From contig NZ_SRMB01000001.1 of the NCBI RefSeq assembly GCF_004745645.1, forward strand, positions 2,170,001 to 2,234,000: a DNA stretch of 64,000 nucleotides, in the 5' to 3' direction. Position 1 is the stretch's first letter. Every line of letters starts with the position of its first letter. The notes beneath the pieces are model-generated. The model made no database searches and had not been told where the DNA came from. It was given only the letters and a program-made list of their open reading frames with translations. Shown here one piece after another: positions 16,298 through 24,908 of this stretch. The position numbers and the translations under genes were made by a program. This DNA is from Hymenobacter metallicola. GTDB lineage: Bacteria; Bacteroidota; Bacteroidia; Cytophagales; Hymenobacteraceae.

Positions 16298-17347
16298 TCA
16301 CACCACGGGCCGCAGCGTCGCCCAGCACACGGGCAAGGCCATCAGCTGGCCCTGCTCTTCCCGCACCAGGCCGAAAGGCTCGTCGCGCACCACCAGAAAC
16401 CCGTCCAGGTCGCACACGTCGGCCAAGCTGCTCAACTGTAGTGCCGACCAGATACCCAGGCTGGTTTCGACCATGCAGCCCAGCATTGTTTGCAGACCAC
16501 GCGCCCGGGTTTGCTGCAGCAGGCGAATGCCGTTAAGATAGCCGCCGGCTTTCATCAGCTTCATGTTCACGCCGTGAAACTGCTGGGCAATAGCGGCGAA
16601 ATCGGCCGTATCCGTTACCGACTCATCCGCAAAAACCGGCCAGGGCGTGCGGCTGCGCAGGTAGCGGTAGTCGTCGGGACAGTTGGCGGGCAGGGGCTGC
16701 TCGAGCAGGCGTACCCGCAGGTCGGGCAGGCTCTGCACCTGCTTCACAAACCGTAGCACGTCGTCGGCATTGGTCCAGGCCTCGTTGCCGTCGATGATAA
16801 GCTCGCGGCCCGGCAGCGCCCGTAGCAGGGCCTGTAGTAACTCGAAGCCGCTGTCCTGGTTTACCTTCACTTTTAGCAGCGCAAAGCGGCTCATCTGCTG
16901 CTCGGCCACAAACTTGGCGACAGTGCCGGGCTCCATAATGGGCAGGGTAAAGGCCGTAGCAACCCGCTCCCGGGGGGGGGTTATGCCCAGCCAGGCTGCC
17001 ACTGTTTGCCCGGCGCGGGCAGCCTCCCGGTGCACAAAGGCCGACTCAATGGCGAAGCGCAGGGCATGAGCCGGGGTGTAGGTTGCCAGAAACTCCTCCA
17101 GCTCGGGCAGCCGCGTAACCTGCCCCAGGCCCGCCTCGACCAGGGCCGTAAACTCGGCCGCCAGCCCTTCCGGGGTTTCGCCGTAGCGCACGTTGGGCGC
17201 CGCCTCGCCCCAGCCGACTAGGCCCCCGGCCGGCCTATCACCAACCCGCAGCAGCAGGTTGGTTTTCGTGGTGGAGGCATTGCGGGAAATTTTCCAGGTA
17301 TAGCGCAGCGGCAGCTCGTGAGCAGCCAACGTCCAGATCAACGACAC
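16298..17347 (-). CDS. Dipeptide epimerase (enolase superfamily)
   Basis: 349 residues. Members epimerise dipeptides such as L-Ala-D/L-Glu released from peptidoglycan. Visible catalytic set: the KVK pair (Lys159, Lys161), the first metal ligand Asp186 in IIDGNEAW, then LLEQP, FADES and the second-face lysine in NMKLMKAGG, followed by GCMVETS. Together these match the muconate-lactonising subgroup and dipeptide epimerases. GTG at 17347 is the start. A run of nine C on the coding strand (16972-16980) codes for Pro-Pro and may slip. Substrate preference is inferred, not shown. Confidence 0.9.
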   Translation of the reverse strand: MSLIWTLAAHELPLRYTWKISRNASTTKTNLLLRVGDRPAGGLVGWGEAAPNVRYGETPEGLAAEFTALVEAGLGQVTRLPELEEFLATYTPAHALRFAIESAFVHREAARAGQTVAAWLGITPPRERVATAFTLPIMEPGTVAKFVAEQQMSRFALLKVKVNQDSGFELLQALLRALPGRELIIDGNEAWTNADDVLRFVKQVQSLPDLRVRLLEQPLPANCPDDYRYLRSRTPWPVFADESVTDTADFAAIAQQFHGVNMKLMKAGGYLNGIRLLQQTRARGLQTMLGCMVETSLGIWSALQLSSLADVCDLDGFLVVRDEPFGLVREEQGQLMALPVCWATLRPVV

Positions 17348-17410
17348 GGTAGAGTAGCTTAAGCAGGGTACACTACAGAGGTACGGAAAAACAAGATTGA
17401 AAAGGAGCGA

Positions 17411-17440
17411 TTCGCCACGAAAGTCAAAAACCTATCTTTG
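17411..17440 (+). promoter_or_regulatory. Candidate promoter of the dicarboxylate symporter
   Basis: TTCG at 17411-17414, an 18-bp spacer, and TATCTTTG at 17433-17440 resemble TTTG-N19-TAnnTTTG with a full match in the -7 box. It lies 42 bp before the start codon at 17482. Confidence 0.5.
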
Positions 17441-17481
17441 CTACGTTTCCCGCCTCCTTTCCTTTTCGATTTTCCCCCTGC

Positions 17482-18918
17482 ATGAAGTTTTCCCGCCTCG
17501 TTTCCCTGGTCCTGCTGCTGGTTGTGGTGGCCCTGGTCCTGACCATTTTGCACGCCTACAACCTCGGCGGCCTCCCCGACGCGGTGCCCATGACCGCCCG
17601 CTGGGTGGCTCTGGTAGCCATGGTAGCCTACGCGGCCCAGCGCCGTTCCCTCACGTTCTGGATTGTGGTGAGCATGTTCGTCGGGGCTGAGGCCGGCGCC
17701 GACTTCCCGACGGCCGCCCAGAATCTGAAGGTGCTTTCCGACGTGTTTCTGCGGCTGGTGAAGACCATTATTGCCCCGCTGGTATTTGCAACCCTGGTTG
17801 TGGGCATTGCCGGCCACGCCGACCTGAAGAAAGTAGGCCGCATGGGCGTTAAGGCCCTGGTGTACTTCGAAATCGTCACCACTTTTGCCCTGTTTATTGG
17901 TCTGGCGGCCATCAACCTGACCAAGGCCGGCCGCCTCGACCCGGCCGTGCTGGCGGCGGCCCAGGCCAGCAACAACGTTAACGAAACCATTGCGGCGGCC
18001 CCCAAGCAGAGCGCGGCCGACATTATCACCCACATTTTCCCCGAGAACATTGCCAAGTCGATAGCCGAGGGTCAGGTGCTGCAGGTAGTAGTGTTTGCCA
18101 TCATCTTCGCCATTGGTCTGGCCATGGTATCGGAAAAGCACCGCCGCCCGATGGTGGAATGGTCGGAAAGCTTGTCGGAGGTGATGTTCAAGTTTACCAA
18201 CGTGGTAATGTTCTTCGCTCCGCTGGGCGTGGGTGGCGCCATAGCCTACACGGTGGGCAAAATGGGCTTCGGTCCGCTGGTCAACGCCGTGCAGCTGCTG
18301 CTGACGCTGTACGCGGCCCTGATTGCCTTTATTATCCTGGTGCTGGTGCCCGTGGCCCTGATTGCCCGCATCCCGCTGAAGCGTTTCGTGCAGGCTATTG
18401 CCGAGCCGGTCAGCATTGCCTTCGCCACCACGTCGTCGGAAGCGGCCCTGCCCCGGGCCATGGAAGCCATGGAAAGCATCGGGGTGCCGCGCCGGGTGGT
18501 CGCCTTCGTGATGCCGACGGGCTATTCTTTCAACCTCGACGGCACCACGCTGTACCTGTCGCTGGCCGCGGTGTTCGTGGCCCAGGCCGCGGGCGTCGAG
18601 CTAACCTTCGGGCAGCAGCTGGTGATGGTCTTTACCCTGATGCTGACCAGCAAAGGCGTAGCCGGGGTGCCGCGGGCTTCCCTGGTGATTCTGCTGGCCA
18701 CGGTGGCCTCGTTCAACCTGCCGACTTGGCCGGTCTTTATTATCCTGGGCATTGATGCGCTGATGGACATGGCTCGCACCGCCGTAAACGTTATCGGCAA
18801 CTGCCTGGCCTCGGCCGTTATTGCCCGCTGGGAAGGCGAGTTTGTGGACAACTACCACGGCGAGCCCATCGACGACCTGGCCGAAGCTGACAGCAGCTTG
18901 GCCCAGCAGGCGCACTAA
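17482..18918 (+). CDS. Dicarboxylate/amino acid:cation symporter (DAACS family)
   Basis: 478 residues with the eight-helix and two-hairpin layout of GltP/DctA transporters, which import glutamate, aspartate or C4-dicarboxylates with Na+ or H+. Landmarks are the serine-rich reentrant loop (FATTSSEAALPRAMEAM), TGYSFNLDGTTLYLSLAAVFVAQA, the helix with LMLTSKGVAGVPRASLV and the MDMARTAVNVIGN segment. Residues PTGYSFNLDGT are the substrate/cation region. The N-terminus begins with an unusual extra helix before the first conserved helix. It stands alone with a terminator-like hairpin after it. Confidence 0.94.
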   Translation: MKFSRLVSLVLLLVVVALVLTILHAYNLGGLPDAVPMTARWVALVAMVAYAAQRRSLTFWIVVSMFVGAEAGADFPTAAQNLKVLSDVFLRLVKTIIAPLVFATLVVGIAGHADLKKVGRMGVKALVYFEIVTTFALFIGLAAINLTKAGRLDPAVLAAAQASNNVNETIAAAPKQSAADIITHIFPENIAKSIAEGQVLQVVVFAIIFAIGLAMVSEKHRRPMVEWSESLSEVMFKFTNVVMFFAPLGVGGAIAYTVGKMGFGPLVNAVQLLLTLYAALIAFIILVLVPVALIARIPLKRFVQAIAEPVSIAFATTSSEAALPRAMEAMESIGVPRRVVAFVMPTGYSFNLDGTTLYLSLAAVFVAQAAGVELTFGQQLVMVFTLMLTSKGVAGVPRASLVILLATVASFNLPTWPVFIILGIDALMDMARTAVNVIGNCLASAVIARWEGEFVDNYHGEPIDDLAEADSSLAQQAH

Positions 18919-18944
18919 CGCGGGCCTACCGGCGTAGTTGGGCA

Positions 18945-18975
18945 CCACTGGCAGGGCTACAGGTCCTGCCAGTGG
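18945..18975. terminator. Hairpin downstream of the symporter gene
   Basis: An 11-bp perfect GC-rich stem (18945-18955 with 18965-18975) and 9-nt loop, 26 bp after the symporter stop. There is no T tract, so termination may be inefficient or Rho-assisted. Confidence 0.55.
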
Positions 18976-19102
18976 CGTTGTAGGACCTACAAAACAGAAA
19001 GTAGCAACTATTCAATACGGGTAGCAAAAAACTGAACGTCTTGGCGTAATTCGCGTTCAAAGCAGCACCCTACGTTGCTGGTCAATTCTTAATTAAATCT
19101 GC

Positions 19103-19789
19103 ATGAGGCGTTTAGCTCAAATTTTCCTGCTTTGCTTGCTGGTAGTGTCGGCCGGCTGCCGCTCCCTGGACAAAGCCTTGTTTACGGTGCCCGATGCCAC
19201 CCTAAACCCGCGCCTGCCGGTGCTGGAAGTGGCCGTGGATGCCAAGCCCCTGCACGCCTCCAACGGCGCCACGCCCGACGATGCCCAGAAACTTTTCCAG
19301 GTCGAGCTGCAGCGCAACCTGATGGATGCCAAGGACACGACCACCTACGGCACGGTGCGGCTCCACATTACCAAGGCCACGGCCAAGCGCACGGCCCGCG
19401 GCCTGCACATTTTTCAGCTGGCTACCCTGCTCACGCCGGCCATGCTCGGCATTCCGATTGAGTACTTCCGGGCCAATGCCCAGGCCGAGCTGCAGATTGT
19501 GGACGTGAAAGGCAACGTAATAGCCTCCTACAAGGGCAAAGGCGACTCCAAGATTCGGGTGGCCTTCTACCACGGCTACTCCCAGAAGGGTGCCCCGCGC
19601 CTGGCCGACATGGAGGCCGTGCGCCAGGCCCTGAACGTAATCCGGCCCCAGCTGGCGGCCGACGCCGGGGCCCTGCGCGAGCAGCTGATTCTGGCTAAAA
19701 CGGCTGGTATTGTAACTATCAGCGACGTGCCGGGCTCCATCCTCAACGCACCCGAGCCGCCCGCTGCCGACTCGACCAAGACTAAATAA
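19103..19789 (+). CDS. Lipoprotein of unknown function
   Basis: 228 residues. The lipobox VVSAGC places Cys19 as the lipidated residue, followed by RSLDKALF. The body contains a putative adhesive or scaffold-like fold with short strands (TTTYGTVRLHITKATAKRTARGL, AQAELQIVDVKGNVIASYKGKGDS) and ends in an Asp/Ser/Thr-Lys tail. Resembles lipoproteins that sit near membrane stress genes in this group, but I cannot name a family. A GC-rich terminator follows. Confidence 0.75.
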   Translation: MRRLAQIFLLCLLVVSAGCRSLDKALFTVPDATLNPRLPVLEVAVDAKPLHASNGATPDDAQKLFQVELQRNLMDAKDTTTYGTVRLHITKATAKRTARGLHIFQLATLLTPAMLGIPIEYFRANAQAELQIVDVKGNVIASYKGKGDSKIRVAFYHGYSQKGAPRLADMEAVRQALNVIRPQLAADAGALREQLILAKTAGIVTISDVPGSILNAPEPPAADSTKTK

Positions 19790-19833
19790 GCAACCTGGGC
19801 CCTGCCTAGTATTCTGATTAGCGACCTTACGTG

Positions 19834-19859
19834 AAGGCGGCCTGCAAGGGCCGCCTTTT
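19834..19859 (+). terminator. Intrinsic terminator
   Basis: Nine-bp stem (19834-19842 with 19849-19857), six-nt loop and a TTTT tract, 45 bp after the lipoprotein stop. Confidence 0.85.
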
Positions 19860-20002
19860 CTTTTGCCCAGCCCCGCCACTAAGTCAGCTGAAAGCGGATG
19901 CTACTTTGGTGGCGGGGCTGCAACCTTCCGGCGTAAATTGGTTCCTTTGGCGCGTCGCGCGCACCCGCAAGGGGTTGCGCAGGTTCACTTACTTTCTCTC
20001 GT

Positions 20003-21382
20003 ATGAAACACCTTGTCCAGACCTGGATGCTAGCCGCTGGCTTGCTGGCTGCCCCCTTGGCTCAGGCGCAAAAAAAGGCAACAACGGCTCCGGCCGCGGC
20101 CCCCGCACAAGCCTTCCCCTACCCCATTCAGCAGAAGCAGCTCGCCAACGGCCTGAACGTGGTGACCGTGCCCTTCGACTCCCCCGGGCTGGCCTCCTTC
20201 TTTCTGGTGGTACGGGCCGGCTCCCGCGACGAAGTGGAGCCCGGCCACACCGGTTTTGCCCACTTCTTCGAGCACGTGATGTTCCGCGGCACCGACAAGT
20301 ACTCCAAGGACCAGTACAATGAAGTGCTCAAGAGCCTGGGCGCTTCGGCCAACGCCAACACCTCCCTGGACCGCACCGTGTACCACATGACCGGCAACGC
20401 CACCATGCTGGAAAAGATGTTTGAGGTGGAAGCCGACCGGTTTCAGCACCTCAAATACCCCGAGCATGACTTCAAAGCCGAAGCCGGGGCCGTGAAGGGC
20501 GAGTACACCAAGAACTCGGCCTCGCTCTATACCCAGCTCAACGAGAAAGTAGCCGACGCCGCCTTCGATAAGCACACCTACGAGCACACCACCATGGGCT
20601 TTTTCAAGGACGTGGTGGATATGCCCAACCAGTACCAGTATTCCCTGCAGTTCTTCGACCGGTTTTACCGCCCCGAGTACACCACCCTGCTGGTGGTAGG
20701 CGACGTGAAAGCTGAGCAGGTCAATCAGCTGGCCGACAAATACTTCAGCATGTGGAAGCGCGGCTCCTACCAGCCCACCATTACTCCGGAGCCCGAGCAG
20801 ACGGCCCCGCGCTACGTGCACATTCAGAACCCCAACTTCCCGCCCCTGGTGAGCTTGAGCTACCGCGCCCCAGCCTTCACGGATAAGAGCAAGGACCTGC
20901 CCGCCCTGGATATTCTCTCTACCCTGCTGTTTTCCGACAACTCCCCGCTTTATCAGAAGCTGGTGGTGAAGGAGCAGAAAGTGCGCTTTGTGGGCGGCGC
21001 CCCCAGCTACACCCGCGACCCGTACCTGCTTTCGATTCGGGCCTCGGTGGTGAAGCCTGCCGACATGGCCTACGTGAAAGACGAGATTACCAAGGCCCTG
21101 GACGAGCTCAAAACCAAGCCCGTAGACGCCAAGCGCCTGGCCGATACCAAGTCGGCCCTGAAATACAACTTCCTGATGGGCCTCGACTCGCCCGACCAGA
21201 TTGCCCAGGAACTCTCGCAGTTTATCTGGCTGACCGGCGATGCGCAGTCGCTGAACCGCTTCTACGCCCTCTACGACCAGGTAACGCCGGCCGATATTCA
21301 GGCGGCAGCCCAGAAGTACTTCGTGCCCGAGCACCTCACCGTGGGCACCATTGGGCCCAACACCACGGGCGGCGTGCAGTAG
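20003..21382 (+). CDS. M16 family zinc peptidase, catalytically competent subunit
   Basis: 459 residues, secreted (signal MLAAGLLAAPLAQAQ). The inverted zinc motif HFFEH is intact (His87, Glu90, His91) and the distal zinc ligand Glu167 lies 77 residues on in AGAVKGEYTKN, the expected distance. The fold continues with the R-Y type C-terminal motif region (YRPEYTTLLVVGDV). Bacterial M16 pairs digest peptides in the periplasm as a heterodimer; the gene at 21502 is the likely inactive partner. Intergenic spacing is 119 bp. Confidence 0.95.
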   Translation: MKHLVQTWMLAAGLLAAPLAQAQKKATTAPAAAPAQAFPYPIQQKQLANGLNVVTVPFDSPGLASFFLVVRAGSRDEVEPGHTGFAHFFEHVMFRGTDKYSKDQYNEVLKSLGASANANTSLDRTVYHMTGNATMLEKMFEVEADRFQHLKYPEHDFKAEAGAVKGEYTKNSASLYTQLNEKVADAAFDKHTYEHTTMGFFKDVVDMPNQYQYSLQFFDRFYRPEYTTLLVVGDVKAEQVNQLADKYFSMWKRGSYQPTITPEPEQTAPRYVHIQNPNFPPLVSLSYRAPAFTDKSKDLPALDILSTLLFSDNSPLYQKLVVKEQKVRFVGGAPSYTRDPYLLSIRASVVKPADMAYVKDEITKALDELKTKPVDAKRLADTKSALKYNFLMGLDSPDQIAQELSQFIWLTGDAQSLNRFYALYDQVTPADIQAAAQKYFVPEHLTVGTIGPNTTGGVQ

Positions 21383-21391
21383 CCTTTTTTA

Positions 21392-21476
21392 GTTGTCAGT
21401 TGCTCGTTATTAGCTGCCAGAACCCTGATAAAACGCTGATTTGCAAGCAACAACCGAGAAACTAACAACTGACAAC
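21392..21476. repeat. Inverted repeat between the M16 genes
   Basis: GTTGTCAGTTG (21392-21402) and CAACTGACAAC (21466-21476) are exact complements, 63 nt apart. The surrounding sequence is built of related TTAGTTGTT-like words, a type of low-complexity intergenic element I have seen often in Cytophagales. Confidence 0.65.
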
Positions 21477-21501
21477 AAATAACTAACAACAAATTTATTC
21501 C

Positions 21502-23061
21502 ATGAAACATACTTTTTCCCGCCTGCTGCTGGCTGCTGCCCTACTCGGGCCGGCCGGCGCCCTAACCGCGCAAGCCGCCGACGTGGTGGAGCTGCGCCAG
21601 CCCAACGCCTCAAAAGTGGTGGTGAAGCTGCAGTTTCGCAACGGCTCCTCCTCCGACCCCGCCGGTAAGGAAGGCCTGACCTACCTGACCAGCCAGCTCG
21701 TAACCGAAGGCGGCACCAAGGCCATGACTTCGGCCCAACTCAAGGACTTCCTCTACCCGATGGCCACGCGCTACTACGCCACCACCGACAAGGAAGTCAC
21801 GACCTTCACCTTCGAGTTTCACAAGGACTTTACCGACAAGTTTTACCCCGTGTTGCAGGGCCTGCTGCTGACTCCCAGCTTCACCCAGGAGGATTTTGAC
21901 CGGCTCAAGTCCAACCAGCTCAACTACGTGGAGCAGGTGATTCGGGCCTCCTCGGATGAAGACTACAGCAAGTTTGCCCTCGAAGACCAGCTCTTCCGCG
22001 GTACTCGCTTTCAGCACATGACCCGCGGCACCGCTGCCGGGGTGAAAAGCCTGACCCTGGACGACGTGAAGAAGCACTACGCGGCGGCCTACGGCAAAGA
22101 CAACCTCACCATCGGCATTGCCGGCAACTACTCCGAGGCCTTTGCCAAAAAGCTGAAGGCCGACCTGGAAAAGCTGCCGAAAAGCACGGCCAAGCCGGCC
22201 GTGCCCACCGTGGCGGCTCCCAAGGGCATTCAGGTCGAAATCATCAGCAAAACCGACGCCCTGGGCTCGGCCGTGTACGCGGGCTTCCCCATTCAGGTGA
22301 CCCGGGCTAACGACGACTTTGCGGCCCTGATGGTGGCCAACTCCTACCTGGGCGAGCACCGCAAAAGCTACGGCAAGCTCTACGACAAAATCCGGACGAC
22401 CCGCTCGATGAACTACGGCGACTACAGCTACATCGAGTGGTATGAGGCCGGGGGCCAGAACATGCTGCCCGTGCCCGGTGTGCCCCGCCACGCCAACTAC
22501 ACCAGCCTGTGGCTGCGCCCGGTGCAGATTGCCGAAGGCCTGCGCAAGCAGTATCCCGCCGAGCTGGGCGGCCTCACCGTGGGCCACGCCCCGTTTGCCC
22601 TGCGCCTGGCCGTGCGCGAAATGGACAACCTGGTCAAAAACGGCCTGACCAAGGAGGATTTTGAGCTGACCCGCACTTTCCTGCGCTCCTACGTGAAGCT
22701 CTACGGCACGACGCCCGCCAAGCAGCTCGGCTTTTTACTCGACTCGAAGTTCTACGGCCGCAAGGACTACCTCAAGGAGCTGGACGGGCAGCTGGCCAAG
22801 CTCACGCTGGACGACGTGAATAAGGCCATTAAAAAGCACTGGCAGACCCAGAACATGTACGTGACCATCGTCACGGATGACAGCGAGGCCCAGCCCCTGG
22901 CCGACGTGCTCAAGCAGAACACGCCTTCTCCCATGAGCTACGCCAAGGTGGTTAGTGAAGGCCTGCCCAAGGAAGTAGTGGCCGAGGATGCCCAGGTAGC
23001 CACCTACAAACTGAACGTGACGGACGTGAAAGTCATCGACACCAAAGACACCTTTAAGTAA
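21502..23061 (+). CDS. M16 family peptidase-like protein, inactive subunit
   Basis: 519 residues with signal peptide (LLLAAALLGPAGALTAQA). It aligns in layout with the upstream M16 protein, but the zinc motif position reads LTYLTSQLVTEGGT, without the HxxEH residues, so it should not cleave by itself. Such proteins are the non-catalytic half of bacterial M16B heterodimers and complete the substrate chamber (the R-Y pair region near QLFRGTRFQHMTRG is retained). It follows the active gene by 119 bp and is closed by its own terminator. Confidence 0.93.
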   Translation: MKHTFSRLLLAAALLGPAGALTAQAADVVELRQPNASKVVVKLQFRNGSSSDPAGKEGLTYLTSQLVTEGGTKAMTSAQLKDFLYPMATRYYATTDKEVTTFTFEFHKDFTDKFYPVLQGLLLTPSFTQEDFDRLKSNQLNYVEQVIRASSDEDYSKFALEDQLFRGTRFQHMTRGTAAGVKSLTLDDVKKHYAAAYGKDNLTIGIAGNYSEAFAKKLKADLEKLPKSTAKPAVPTVAAPKGIQVEIISKTDALGSAVYAGFPIQVTRANDDFAALMVANSYLGEHRKSYGKLYDKIRTTRSMNYGDYSYIEWYEAGGQNMLPVPGVPRHANYTSLWLRPVQIAEGLRKQYPAELGGLTVGHAPFALRLAVREMDNLVKNGLTKEDFELTRTFLRSYVKLYGTTPAKQLGFLLDSKFYGRKDYLKELDGQLAKLTLDDVNKAIKKHWQTQNMYVTIVTDDSEAQPLADVLKQNTPSPMSYAKVVSEGLPKEVVAEDAQVATYKLNVTDVKVIDTKDTFK

Positions 23062-23086
23062 GCATAAACCGACCGCACGATCTAGC

Positions 23087-23121
23087 AAAGCCGCTTCAGC
23101 ACACGCTGGAGCGGCTTTTTT
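23087..23121 (+). terminator. Intrinsic terminator after the M16 pair
   Basis: Fourteen-pair stem (23087-23100 with 23105-23118, one G-U pair), 4-nt loop and a T6 tract. Confidence 0.9.
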
Positions 23122-23201
23122 CGTTACCCGATTAAACGTTGCTCTTCTTCCTCCATCTATGGCTTTGAAGACTTGCCCCAACGCTTACCCTTAGCTGATT
23201 T

Positions 23202-24074
23202 ATGAAAGCATTCCTGCTTAAACCCCTTACTCTACTGCTGGCCGTGCTGCTCACGGGCTCGAGCACCTTCGCCAACGGCCGCCGCGACGACAAACCCGGC
23301 CGCCAGGAAGTCAAAGCCTACTACCGGGCCAACGTGCTGCCCGTGGTGCGGCAGCAGCGCCAGAAGTTCGACGCCCAGCTCTCGGCCGACGACCAAGCCC
23401 AGCTGGCCACCTACCGCACGCAGCTGAACCAACTGCGCCAGCGCGGCAAAGTCCTGCGCGAAACGCTGAAGCCGGCCGCCGGCGCCACCAGCCGCCCCGA
23501 GCCCACGGAAACCCAGAAGCAGCAACTGCAACAGCTGCACTCCGAAAGCCGCGAAATCATGGTAAAAGTGGGCCTGCTGGCCAAAAAGTACGAAGCCCAG
23601 CTACGCCAGCTCAACCAGGAAATGCAGCCCCAGAAAGAGAAGTGGACGGCCGATCTTAAGGCCATTGCGGCCAAGTATGCCACGCCCGAGCAAGCCGAAA
23701 AACGCCACGCGGGCGGCCACCACCGCGGCGCCGGGGAGTTAGGTCACTTCTTCCGGCCGGCCAGGTTCCTGCTGCTGGACCCGAATGCCCCGGAACCCAA
23801 AGCAGCTGCCACAAGCCAAGGTGACCTAAGTGTGTTCCCCAACCCGGCCGGGGCCTCCAACCAACTGGAGTACTCGGTGAAGAAAGCCGGCCCGGTTACC
23901 ATCGAAATTCTGGATGGCCGTGGCAACACGCTGCGCCCGGTGCTGCAGAACGAGCCCCAGGACAAGGGCCCCCACACGCTGACGACCAACCTAGCAGATT
24001 TGCCCAGCGGAACTTACTACTACAAAATCACGACCCGCTCGGGCACCGAAACGAAACGCTTTGTAAAGCAATAA
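23202..24074 (+). CDS. Spy-like helical periplasmic protein with T9SS C-terminal sorting domain
   Basis: 290 residues. After a signal peptide (LLLAVLLTGSSTFA) residues 30-165 are charged helices (KFDAQLSADDQAQLATYRTQLNQLRQRGK, LLAKKYEAQLRQLNQEMQPQKEKW) with an LTxxQ-like layout reminiscent of Spy/CpxP chaperones. Residues 210-290 form a T9SS sorting domain: DLSVFPNPA, PVTIEILDGRGNTL, LPSGTYYYKITTRSG and a terminal KRFVKQ. The fusion implies that a chaperone-type module is exported through the outer membrane and cleaved or attached there. Family match of the helical part is tentative; the C-terminal domain is clear. Confidence 0.85.
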   Translation: MKAFLLKPLTLLLAVLLTGSSTFANGRRDDKPGRQEVKAYYRANVLPVVRQQRQKFDAQLSADDQAQLATYRTQLNQLRQRGKVLRETLKPAAGATSRPEPTETQKQQLQQLHSESREIMVKVGLLAKKYEAQLRQLNQEMQPQKEKWTADLKAIAAKYATPEQAEKRHAGGHHRGAGELGHFFRPARFLLLDPNAPEPKAAATSQGDLSVFPNPAGASNQLEYSVKKAGPVTIEILDGRGNTLRPVLQNEPQDKGPHTLTTNLADLPSGTYYYKITTRSGTETKRFVKQ

Positions 24075-24093
24075 GGTCCTGAGTTATTCGTAT

Positions 24094-24127
24094 AAAAAGC
24101 CAGCTCCGGCGCCGGGGCTGGCTTTTT
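24094..24127 (+). terminator. Intrinsic terminator, 17-bp arms
   Basis: Symmetric about 24110/24111, arms 24094-24110 and 24111-24127 with one G-U pair, then ATTTTTT. Confidence 0.9.
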
Positions 24128-24202
24128 ATTTTTTGCCTGACTCAGGCTCGTTTTGCCGCTGGTAGCACGCGGCTGGCTCGGGGGCGTTACCTTTACCATT
24201 CT

Positions 24203-24790
24203 ATGCTACGTAATCTGTTCACCTGGTTTCTTCTGCTCGGCGCGGCCCTCACCGTGGCCGCCTGCTGCGTTAATAACGAGTGCGACTGCCGCGACAACAC
24301 CGACGACGCTGTATACCTCAAGTTCAGCCTCGCGGACTCTGCCAACGCCGGGCCGGGCTTCGTGTATGAAGAACTTCGCCGGATCTACATTCGTCGGCAG
24401 CCAGTACGCAGTACCAATGAAATCGGGACGCTACCGGGCCCCGACTCCGTTCTTCTCACCCGCACGCGGGCCCAACTTCGAGACTCGCTGCTGCTGAGCC
24501 CCAGCAGCCCGTTTACCAGCAGCGGCCGGCGCTTCGATGCCTATCAGTACACCATTCGGATAGCAAATCCCAAAAAGGCCCAAGCCCAGACCAATCGGTT
24601 TGTGTTGGCTAATATCTCGGTGCAGGGCGCTTTCGACGAAGCCAGTGCCTGCTGCACCTGCTACCGTAATACCGTTAAAACCTTCGACCTTATAAAACCT
24701 ATTGCCAGCCCCACGGGCGGCCCGCGGCTCGAAACAACGAGGTACGATTTTTCGGGCCAGCCCGTGCGGACGGTGGTGCTAAAACGCTAA
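24203..24790 (+). CDS. Cysteine-rich lipoprotein of unknown function
   Basis: 195 residues. The lipobox LTVAACC places the lipid at Cys21 or Cys22, and eight or more other cysteines follow in two clusters: CCVNNECDC at the N-terminus and CCTCYR near residue 150. The clusters suggest disulfides or metal binding in the periplasm. The middle is beta-strand rich (AYQYTIRIANPKKAQ, NRFVLANISVQGAF). No family recognised; the C-terminus lacks the T9SS tail of its upstream neighbour. Confidence 0.75.
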   Translation: MLRNLFTWFLLLGAALTVAACCVNNECDCRDNTDDAVYLKFSLADSANAGPGFVYEELRRIYIRRQPVRSTNEIGTLPGPDSVLLTRTRAQLRDSLLLSPSSPFTSSGRRFDAYQYTIRIANPKKAQAQTNRFVLANISVQGAFDEASACCTCYRNTVKTFDLIKPIASPTGGPRLETTRYDFSGQPVRTVVLKR

Positions 24791-24908
24791 AATTTCCGGC
24801 CGAGCTTGCGTTGGGCTAGCTAACGGGAGGACCACTACCGTATAATAGTTTTCAGGGCTTACCTTATGATGAATCAATAAGTGAATCCTGGCTGTTATAC
24901 CGGCACTT

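Noticed and set aside
20030..21334. 434-residue minus-strand frame opposite the active M16 gene
   Set aside because: Antisense to a gene with an intact HxxEH and distal Glu; Gly/His-rich artefact of complementary codons.
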